Origin: Prevotellaceae bacterium
Lineage (GTDB): Bacteria > Bacteroidota > Bacteroidia > Bacteroidales > UBA932
Direction of reading: 5' to 3'
Assembly: GCA_031289385.1 (NCBI GenBank)
Contig: JAITPP010000248.1
Coordinates: 1-11,671 of the forward strand
Length of the DNA: 11,671 bases
The notes under the pieces were generated by a model, which searched no databases, was not told the origin of the DNA, and worked only from the letters and a program-made list of their open reading frames with translations. This document shows, one piece after another, positions 5,696 to 11,671 of this stretch. Numbering within the stretch: the stretch's first letter is position 1; every line of letters begins with the position of its first letter. Made by a program: the position numbers and the translations under genes.

Positions 5696-7731
5696 AAAGA
5701 TTTGCAGTCATATTATTTTTTGCGTTGATTTTTGCGAAAATTACTGCTCAGGAAACCGACGAAAATCCTGTGAAAATAATTATCGGCTTGATTGAAGACA
5801 TTGCCGCATCAACGGATGACGAAAATTCTGAAATTGATTTTGAACAATTATACGAGCAATTTACAAATTTATTGAACAATCCTGTAAATCTGAACGCCGC
5901 TACACGCAAAGATTTGGAGCAATTATTTATTCTCAGCGATTTTCAAATTTCGTCTATACTCGAATATGTAAAAAGCAACGGAAAAATGTTGAGCAAATAC
6001 GAACTTGCCTTTGTTCACGGATTTGACGATGCACTTGCCGAAAGTCTATATCCTTTTGTTACCGCCGCATCCGACTATGAATATATTTCAAAATCGGATA
6101 CCGCAAAATTTAAAGATATGATTACTCGCGGCGAACATCAAATTATTGCACGAGCAAAACAACTCATTGAAAAACAGGCAGGATACAAAGACGATGCAAC
6201 AACAAAATTTCGAGGTTCGCCGCTATCGCTTTACACGCGCTATACTTACAAATATCACGACAGGCTGAAATTTAATATCACAACAGAAAAAGATGCAGGC
6301 GAAAAATATTTTGATTTTATTTCGGGACACATTCAATATGATTCTAAAAAAACTCTGAAACGCTTGATTGTAGGCGATTTTCAGGCTCAATTCGGGCAGG
6401 GACTTGTGCTGTGGAACGGTTTTAGTTTAAACAAATCTGTTGTTGGAACTACTGTGCGCAAGCGTGCGCGTGGAGTTTACGGATATTCGTCCACCGACGA
6501 AAATAAATATTTCAGAGGCGTAGCAGCAAATATCGAATCGGGAAGATTTAATATTTCGGTACTGGCATCGTACAAAAACCGAGATGCAACAATCGTCGAC
6601 AGCGCAAATAAATCTTTCAAAAGCCTGCAAACGACAGGATTACATCGCACAAACAGCGAAATGCGAGGCAAAAATTTTGTGAGCGAAACGGCATTCGGTG
6701 GAAATGTAAATTATGAATATAAAAATTTGCGTGTCGGAATTTCGGGATTGTGGCACGGTTTCGGCACAGATTACCTGCGCGATTTGCAGCCGTATAATAT
6801 GTTTGAACTCAATAAATCGGCGAATTACAACTATTCTGCGGATGCCCAATGGATGTGGAAACGAATTATTTTATTTACCGAAACCGCATTCGATTCCAAT
6901 ACTAAAAATGCGAGCGTAGTTGGCGCAACATTAGGTTTGGAACAAAACATACAATTATCGCTGTTGTACAGAAATTATGCACGCGACTATAAATCGCTGT
7001 ACGCACAAGGTTTTAGCGATGGTACAAAAACCGAAAACGAAGAAGGATTTTTTCTGTCGGCAGCATTTTCGCCTTTACAAAAAGTGAATTTTTCAGGATA
7101 TTTTGACATATTTAGTTTTTCGTGGCTAAGATACAGAGTTAATGCGCCTTCGCAGGGATATTCGTATGCTTTTAGAATAGATTATACGCCAAATTATAAT
7201 GTAAATATGTATGTGAACGTAAAACAAAAAAACAATAAGGAAAATTTCACTCCCGAAAATGCCAACATAGCCCAAACCGTTGATAAATCTGTGTTTCACG
7301 TAAATTACAATATTAAATATACCCTTTTCGAAAATTTAAAAATGGGAAGCAGAATTGAATATGCAACCACTAAACTCGGCAACCAGCCTCGCGAAAAAGG
7401 ATTTATGTTTTTTCAGGATATAGCCTACGGTTTTAAGAAATTGCCAATCGCCGTTTCGTTGCGCTACGCATATTTTAATACAGACAGTTGGAACACACGC
7501 ATATACGCTTACGAAGACGACGTACTTTACGCATATTCCGTACCCGCATATTATTCGAAAGGACAACGCCGATATTTTAATCTAAAATATTCAATATCAA
7601 AGCGCATAAACTTATGGCTACGACTATCGCAAACAATCTACTCCGACACAAAATCAATAGGTAGCGGCACAACAAAAATAGATGGCAACAAACAAACCGA
7701 AATAAAAATGCAGGCGGTAATTAAGTTTTAA
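5692..7731 (+). CDS. Helix-hairpin-helix plus outer-membrane barrel protein
   Basis: The 679-residue product has a signal peptide (cleavage near ITAQ, residue 20) and an acidic linker (about 22-60). A ComEA-like double helix-hairpin-helix region follows at about 63-125 (NPVNLNAATRKDLEQLFILS, then LSKYELAFVHGFDDALAESL). From about 175 to the C-terminus the sequence is amphipathic aromatic beta-strands, including GDFQAQFGQGLVLWNGF (228-244), a block I associate with this Bacteroidetes family. The last strand ends in IKF, as in outer-membrane barrels ending with Phe. HhH modules usually bind DNA. Here the domain would sit in the periplasm, and DNA handling is only a possibility; a protein-interaction role is equally open. 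Its ATG overlaps the upstream barrel gene's TGA, so the two form an operon. No frameshift or truncation is seen. Confidence 0.82.
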   Translation: MKRFAVILFFALIFAKITAQETDENPVKIIIGLIEDIAASTDDENSEIDFEQLYEQFTNLLNNPVNLNAATRKDLEQLFILSDFQISSILEYVKSNGKMLSKYELAFVHGFDDALAESLYPFVTAASDYEYISKSDTAKFKDMITRGEHQIIARAKQLIEKQAGYKDDATTKFRGSPLSLYTRYTYKYHDRLKFNITTEKDAGEKYFDFISGHIQYDSKKTLKRLIVGDFQAQFGQGLVLWNGFSLNKSVVGTTVRKRARGVYGYSSTDENKYFRGVAANIESGRFNISVLASYKNRDATIVDSANKSFKSLQTTGLHRTNSEMRGKNFVSETAFGGNVNYEYKNLRVGISGLWHGFGTDYLRDLQPYNMFELNKSANYNYSADAQWMWKRIILFTETAFDSNTKNASVVGATLGLEQNIQLSLLYRNYARDYKSLYAQGFSDGTKTENEEGFFLSAAFSPLQKVNFSGYFDIFSFSWLRYRVNAPSQGYSYAFRIDYTPNYNVNMYVNVKQKNNKENFTPENANIAQTVDKSVFHVNYNIKYTLFENLKMGSRIEYATTKLGNQPREKGFMFFQDIAYGFKKLPIAVSLRYAYFNTDSWNTRIYAYEDDVLYAYSVPAYYSKGQRRYFNLKYSISKRINLWLRLSQTIYSDTKSIGSGTTKIDGNKQTEIKMQAVIKF

Positions 7732-7736
7732 GGCGG

Positions 7737-7770
7737 AAGTTAAGAAGTTAGAGAAGTTAAGAAGTTAATG
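7737..7770. repeat. AAGTTA-type tandem repeat between convergent genes
   Basis: Two 17-nt units, 7737-7753 and 7754-7770, each contain AAGTTAAGAAGTTA followed by a three-base variant (GAG, ATG). The motif matches the array that begins copy A of the composite repeat (94-127). Here the CTTTG inverted repeat and the conserved tail are absent. It sits in the 91-nt gap between two convergent genes. Confidence 0.65.
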
Positions 7771-7822
7771 TCAAATCAATTACGAATTACAAGATTTACA
7801 TCCTCAAATTTTGTAAACAAAT

Positions 7823-9037
7823 TTATTTAAAAATCTTTTCAAATATTCTGTCTGTTGCGCCGAGATTTGCTTTTACATATTCGCCGACTTTTGCGCCTAT
7901 GGTAAAATTCGACAGCAAATTATCAAAAACGTTTCGTAATTCGTCGTAGTTGTTTACCGAAAAGCCGCCGCCGCAAGCAATAAGTTCGCGGGCTTCACGA
8001 AATTTAATATATTCAGTTCCCCACACCACAGGAATTGCATAAACGGCTGCTTCAAGCGTATTGTGTATTCCTGCGCCAAACCCGCCGCCAATGTATGCTA
8101 TTTTTCCGTAGCGATAAATCGACGATAATATTCCGAAACAATCAATAATAATGCAATCGAAATCGGCGGCATTATCGGCGGAAAGTTGTGAATATAAGGC
8201 ATACGGGCGTTTAAGTTTATTGCATATTTCGTTAATATGCGATTGATGTATTTCGTGAGGCGCAATTATTAATTTTATCGTTTTATTTTCGTTGAAATAT
8301 TTAAGCAATAAATCTTCGTCGGCAGTCCAAGTGCTGCCTGCTACAATCACATTTTTTCGTTCGGCAAATTTTTCTATCAGCGGTAGTTTTTTCGATTCCA
8401 GCGCAATTCCGTTTACTCTGTCGAAACGTGTATCGCCGGCAATAGTAACTTTATAAATATCAACACTTTTTAGCAGTTTATGCGAATTTTCATCTTGTAC
8501 AAAAATATATGTGAAACATTGTAATATTTTTCTAAAAAATCCGCCATAGATTTTAAAAAATATTTGTTTTTTACGAAAAATTGCTGAGATAATATATGTC
8601 GGAATTTCGCGTTTTTTAAGTTCCAACAAAAAATTTCCCCAAAATTCGTACTTTACAAATATTGCTTTTTCGATATTTACAAGCGAAAGAAATCGTTTTA
8701 CATTGCGCCGTGTATCGGTTGGTAGATAGCAAACTACATCTGCGTTTGAATAATCTTTGCGGATTTCGTAACCCGAAGGCGAAAAAAATGTGAGCAATAT
8801 TTTTGTTTGCGGTTTTTCTTTTTTCAGTTTTTCGATTACAGGGCGTCCCTGTTCAAACTCGCCGAGCGACGACACATGAAACCATACGTATTTTGAATTT
8901 TTATCCGTTTTTTCTTCAATAATATTCCATGTATTATGGCTTCCGACGTGCCGCTTTTTTGCCTTTTCGCTAAAAGCCGATGCCAAAGCAATCAATCGTC
9001 CGTAAACGTGTATTGACAAGTTATATAAAATGTTCAT
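7823..9037 (-). CDS. waaA: 3-deoxy-D-manno-octulosonic acid (Kdo) transferase
   Basis: WaaA (KdtA) transfers Kdo from CMP-Kdo to the lipid A precursor at the cytoplasmic face of the inner membrane, starting the LPS inner core. The 404-residue product has a hydrophobic N-terminal anchor segment (LYNLSIHVYGRLIALAS). The N-terminal glycosyltransferase domain carries WFHVSSLGEFEQG, whose Glu60 aligns with the catalytic base of the family; KYEFWGNFLLELKKREIP and AGDTRFDRV follow. The C-terminal domain contains AGSTWTADED, PHEIHQSHI and YIGGGFGAGIHNTLEAAVYAIPVVWG, the nucleotide-sugar binding region. Length is normal for the phylum. Whether it adds one or two Kdo residues cannot be read from the sequence. 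It begins 17 nt after the stop of the T9SS cargo gene and has no promoter of its own, so it is probably cotranscribed from the promoter at 10483-10512. Confidence 0.93.
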   Translation of the reverse strand: MNILYNLSIHVYGRLIALASAFSEKAKKRHVGSHNTWNIIEEKTDKNSKYVWFHVSSLGEFEQGRPVIEKLKKEKPQTKILLTFFSPSGYEIRKDYSNADVVCYLPTDTRRNVKRFLSLVNIEKAIFVKYEFWGNFLLELKKREIPTYIISAIFRKKQIFFKIYGGFFRKILQCFTYIFVQDENSHKLLKSVDIYKVTIAGDTRFDRVNGIALESKKLPLIEKFAERKNVIVAGSTWTADEDLLLKYFNENKTIKLIIAPHEIHQSHINEICNKLKRPYALYSQLSADNAADFDCIIIDCFGILSSIYRYGKIAYIGGGFGAGIHNTLEAAVYAIPVVWGTEYIKFREARELIACGGGFSVNNYDELRNVFDNLLSNFTIGAKVGEYVKANLGATDRIFEKIFK

Positions 9038-9054
9038 TTCGGCAATTAAAAAAA

Positions 9055-10461
9055 TTAATCTCTGAATAAATGTACAAAACTGCGATATTCCTTGCCGTTA
9101 TACGAGGCATCGTCCCAACCTATTCCGCTTACAACGTAATAATAAACGCCCGCAGAACATTCAACGCCATCGTTATTTAATTTTCCGTTCCAGCCTTGCC
9201 ATTTTCCATAATCGCCGCTGTACGAGTAAATGCTGTGTCCTGCTCTGTCAAAAATTTGCAATCGTATTGTGCGCATCGACATATTTTGTCCTTTTATGAA
9301 TTTGAAAATATCGTTTTGCCCGTCGCCGTTTGGAGTAAACGCATTTGGTATTGATTTATACGGAAATACTGATTTGCTGACATTTATATACGATAAAAGC
9401 GAAGAATCTTTGCATCCTGTCAAAGTATTTTCTACAATCAACTGAAATCCGTATTTTCCTGTCGGATAACCTTCAAGATTTCCTGTATGATGCGGAATTG
9501 TAGGATATGCGGTTTCGTCTAAATTTGTTGTTGTTTGCGTCCAAATAAGCACATTTCGTGTTTGTTCAAGATAAATATTTCCATAGCCTTTCCATGTATA
9601 TTTATTGGCGTGTCGGGTTTGGTTGTGTTTGAAACGCGCGTAATATAAGGCGTTGTTGTTTTCGTCGGCATAAGTTGTTGTTGCCGCCCAATTATCTTCG
9701 TCGGTTCGCGCCTCAACTGCAAAAGCGGGATATACGGCAATTGCGGGAATCAGCGGCGTGGATGCCGTTACGGTTTTCCCGAAAACATCTTTTATGGTAA
9801 CCGAATAAATTGCATCAAGCAAAGGCGGAGGCTCGCTTATAGATGTTTTATTCCATTTTTTCCACGAGTCGTCAATATCGGGCAAACCGTCGTAAATATC
9901 GGCAGATGTTGTCCAATCTGTTGAGAGTTTATTGTATATTAGCGAATCGTAAAGTACTGACGACATGCTTTCTAACTGATAAACGCGATACGGAGCATTA
10001 GAGGCAGGGCGCACGGCAGCCTCCAAATCGAGCCAGTCGCAATTTGACGAATATGTGATTCCGCCAACAAGTTTAAACGTGTCGATAATAACCCAAACGG
10101 CAAAAGTATCAATGGAAGTACCCACTCCTGCAGAATCTACCGAAACACGAAAACCGCCGTCCGACAAACTTGTAAACAAACTTGTAGAAACATTGGTTTC
10201 ATTTAAAACCGTTGAAAATGTTTGCGAATCAACATCTAATTTTTCCCATATAAAATCGGAATTTTCGCTTGAATGATGTTTTGCTTCAAGGTATCCGGTA
10301 GTTGGTGAAAAAAAAACATGAATTTCGTCGGGTTTACCCCTCAAAAACGAAGTTGGTTTTGAATAATCAACCCCAATTGCTGTAATTTGTGCAAAACAAT
10401 CTGCCTGCCAAAAGACAAACAACAAACTAACTATTAATAATTTGTATAATCTATACATCAT
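9055..10461 (-). CDS. T9SS-exported surface protein, type B sorting domain
   Basis: The 468-residue product (from ATG 10461; ATG 10458 is equally plausible) begins with a signal peptide (YRLYKLLIVSLLFVFWQADC, cleavage near FAQ). A long beta-rich, Trp/Tyr-rich middle of about 340 residues shows no domain I can name. The last ~105 residues are the gliding-motility/CHU_C-type C-terminal domain: SIPNAFTPNGDGQNDIFKF, RLQIFDRAGHSIYS, then GWNGKLNNDGVECSAGVYYYVV. By family knowledge this is the type B signal for export by the type IX secretion system and display at the surface. The frame extends to a TTG at 10485, but that codon overlaps the -7 promoter box and lies upstream of the predicted transcript start, so it is rejected. 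The gene is first in a two-gene unit with waaA, a pairing that may be incidental. Confidence 0.88.
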   Translation of the reverse strand: MMYRLYKLLIVSLLFVFWQADCFAQITAIGVDYSKPTSFLRGKPDEIHVFFSPTTGYLEAKHHSSENSDFIWEKLDVDSQTFSTVLNETNVSTSLFTSLSDGGFRVSVDSAGVGTSIDTFAVWVIIDTFKLVGGITYSSNCDWLDLEAAVRPASNAPYRVYQLESMSSVLYDSLIYNKLSTDWTTSADIYDGLPDIDDSWKKWNKTSISEPPPLLDAIYSVTIKDVFGKTVTASTPLIPAIAVYPAFAVEARTDEDNWAATTTYADENNNALYYARFKHNQTRHANKYTWKGYGNIYLEQTRNVLIWTQTTTNLDETAYPTIPHHTGNLEGYPTGKYGFQLIVENTLTGCKDSSLLSYINVSKSVFPYKSIPNAFTPNGDGQNDIFKFIKGQNMSMRTIRLQIFDRAGHSIYSYSGDYGKWQGWNGKLNNDGVECSAGVYYYVVSGIGWDDASYNGKEYRSFVHLFRD

Positions 10462-10482
10462 AGTAAACTTTAATAATAACCA

Positions 10483-10512
10483 CAAATTTAATTATTTTTT
10501 TGCTAACAGCAA
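10483..10512 (-). promoter_or_regulatory. Promoter of the T9SS cargo-waaA unit
   Basis: On the minus strand, TAAATTTG (10490 down to 10483) matches the -7 consensus. TTG (10512 to 10510) lies 19 nt upstream as the -33 box. The predicted start near 10475 leaves a leader of only about 14-17 nt before the paired ATG codons at 10461 and 10458. This placement decides the start codon of the downstream gene. Confidence 0.7.
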
Positions 10513-10550
10513 TTTTTTTTTTAATTATTATTAATAAATGGAGAAATTAC

Positions 10551-10745
10551 GAAATGTAGTAATTAAGGAAAGTAGGAATTAAGGAATGTAGAAATGTAGG
10601 AATTAAGGAATGTAGGAATGAAAATAAATTGCAGAATAGAAAAAACTTTGTGTGCTTTGTGGTTAGAAACATGAATAAATAAACCACAAAGCACACGAAG
10701 AAAGCACAAGGAACACAAAGAAAAAATATCAAATTATGAAATATT
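10551..10745. repeat. Composite intergenic repeat, copy B
   Basis: The organisation matches copy A. An array of 24-nt units built on TAGGAATTAAGGAATGTA occupies 10573-10596 and 10597-10620, with a partial unit at 10557-10572. After 25 nt comes a 19-bp inverted repeat, CTTTGTGTGCTTTGTGGTT (10646-10664) and AACCACAAAGCACACGAAG (10682-10700), with one G-T mismatch and a 17-nt loop. Further CACAA(A/G)G motifs follow to 10720, then the tail AAATTATGAAATATT (10731-10745), identical to copy A. A minus-strand frame through it is a by-product of the repeats. Together with the adjacent promoter, this element accounts for most of the gap between the T9SS cargo gene and the LRR gene. Confidence 0.78.
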
Positions 10746-10808
10746 GATTTTCATTTTTTTCGGCTACCCGTCTTCTTTTATTTTGTTTTTTTTAATAATC
10801 ACATTTCA

Positions 10809-11671
10809 TTAATCTACTTCCCAGCCTTTATTTTTAGCTATACTTTTATCGCAGTCGTTGCTACCCGGATTATTGATAATAGAAATAATACCACCTTTAC
10901 CATAAGGTAAACTTAGTAAAGTATTAAACAGACTATTTAGTGCGCTTGCCGATAATTGATTATCGCGACAACCTAAAACTCTTAAAGCCGTACAATTACT
11001 AATATCTAAACTTGTTAATTGATTATTGCGACAACCTAAAACTCTTAAAACCGTACAATTACTAACATCTAAACTTGTTAATTGATTATCGCTACAATCT
11101 AACTCTGCTAAATCCGTAAAATTACTAACATCTAAATTTGTTAATTGATTTTTTTCACAGTTTAACTTTTCTAAAACCGTACAATTACTGACATCTAAAC
11201 TTGTTAATTGATTACCGGCACAACCAAACCATGTTAAAGCCGTAAATTTACTAACATCTAAACTTGTTAATTGATTACCGCCACAATTAAACCCCACTAA
11301 TGCCGTACATTTACTAACATCTAAGCCTGTTAATTGATTACTGCTACAATATAAATAGTCTAAAGCCGTACATTTACTAACATCTAAACTTGTTAATTGA
11401 TTACTGCTACAATTTAAACTTTCTAAAGTCGGGCATTCTCCAAATGTTAATTCAACACAATGTTGATTGATAACTTTTAATTCTGTCAGTTCTTCTGTTT
11501 TAACAGTAATTTTTTGCAGATTTTCATTTTCATATCCATGCTCAAAATACCGCATTTCTCCATTAGGTGTAAAATCCTCAGTATTTCCATCTCCCCAATC
11601 AACAGTAATCTTTTGGGCAGCAGCCTGAAATGCAACATACTTAGAATTAACATTCATTACAATTCGCCCCT
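10809..11671 (-). CDS. Leucine-rich-repeat protein, 5' end off the window
   Basis: 282 residues are readable from the first in-window ATG (11657). The frame stays open through the right edge (Gly-Arg-Ile-Val precede that Met), and no signal peptide is seen, so the true N-terminus is probably outside. Residues 16-24 (KITVDWGDG) form a PKD-like 'WGDG' turn common before LRRs in Bacteroidetes surface proteins. One degenerate (57-77) and seven good (78-224) 21-residue repeats follow, of the form LxxLxCxxNQLTSLDVSxCTx, then a partial eighth and a C-terminal cap, LSASALNSLFNT ... NNPGSNDCDKSIAKNKGWEVD. Cysteines recur at repeat positions 6 and 19; position 19 is Phe in the repeats at 120-140 and 162-182. 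There is no C-terminal sorting domain. Surface or periplasmic protein binding is a family-level guess; the ligand is unknown. Confidence 0.82.
   Translation of the reverse strand, partial: GRIVMNVNSKYVAFQAAAQKITVDWGDGNTEDFTPNGEMRYFEHGYENENLQKITVKTEELTELKVINQHCVELTFGECPTLESLNCSSNQLTSLDVSKCTALDYLYCSSNQLTGLDVSKCTALVGFNCGGNQLTSLDVSKFTALTWFGCAGNQLTSLDVSNCTVLEKLNCEKNQLTNLDVSNFTDLAELDCSDNQLTSLDVSNCTVLRVLGCRNNQLTSLDISNCTALRVLGCRDNQLSASALNSLFNTLLSLPYGKGGIISIINNPGSNDCDKSIAKNKGWEVD
10956..11426. repeat. 63-bp tandem repeats encoding the LRR array
   Basis: The 21-residue protein repeat is mirrored at DNA level by seven 63-bp units plus a partial one. The segment reading CTAAACTTGTTAATTGATTA on the + strand is almost invariant, while the stretch coding for the variable LRR face differs. 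The last two units (around 10969-11050) are nearly identical over their whole length, including the variable part, indicating a recent duplication. Such DNA is prone to unit gain and loss. Confidence 0.8.

Noticed and set aside
7806..7824. Weak inverted repeat AAATTT(T)G / CAAATTT between the convergent genes
   Set aside because: The stem is almost only A-T with a bulge, no T-run follows, and it overlaps the waaA stop; not enough for a terminator call.
10547..10732. Minus-strand 61-codon ORF
   Set aside because: It is entirely a translation of the composite repeat: the tandem units give a repeated HSLIPTFL, and the inverted repeat gives the CVPCAF/TTKHTK part. It has no homology signal and no credible gene structure.
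10956..11426. Regular 63-bp repeats resembling a CRISPR array
   Set aside because: They are in one reading frame and encode 21-residue leucine-rich repeats; there is no constant repeat/unique spacer pattern and no cas gene.

Overview
The window looks like chromosome from an AT-rich member of the Bacteroidota, probably Bacteroidales-like. The ribosomal proteins and EF-Ts read as Bacteroidetes versions. Five sites match the phylum's TAnnTTTG -7 promoter element. Start codons lie behind A-rich leaders rather than Shine-Dalgarno sequences. One gene product carries the C-terminal domain that type IX secretion recognises.

Layout. 1-881 is gene-poor: a composite intergenic repeat (94-248), the frameshifted remnant of a small gene (418-647) and a strong promoter (801-830). 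882-3622 is a translation operon on the + strand, rplM-rpsI-(small ORF/hairpin)-rpsB-tsf, closed by a clear intrinsic terminator at 3646-3673. 3676-4605 holds a promoter, an unknown small exported protein, a GC-rich terminator-like hairpin and a start-less ORF that looks like a gene remnant. 4791-7731 is a promoter plus two translationally coupled outer-membrane genes: a small beta-barrel protein of PorV/UPF0164-like appearance and a 679-residue helix-hairpin-helix plus barrel protein. From 7823 to the right edge everything is on the minus strand: a T9SS cargo gene followed 17 nt later by waaA (Kdo transferase), a second copy of the composite repeat (10551-10745), and a leucine-rich-repeat gene that runs off the right edge.

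How the genes fit together. The first block is housekeeping: two 50S/30S proteins, S2 and the EF-Tu exchange factor. The second half is envelope-oriented: exported barrels, LPS core assembly (WaaA), a T9SS-exported surface protein and an LRR protein.

The least explained signals are the composite repeat present at both ends of the window with the same internal order, the strong hairpin inside the rpsI-rpsB spacer that overlaps a 51-codon Cys-containing ORF, and the two gene remnants. I see no tRNA, rRNA, CRISPR array, transposase or defence system. I see no clear evidence of a new multi-gene system here.
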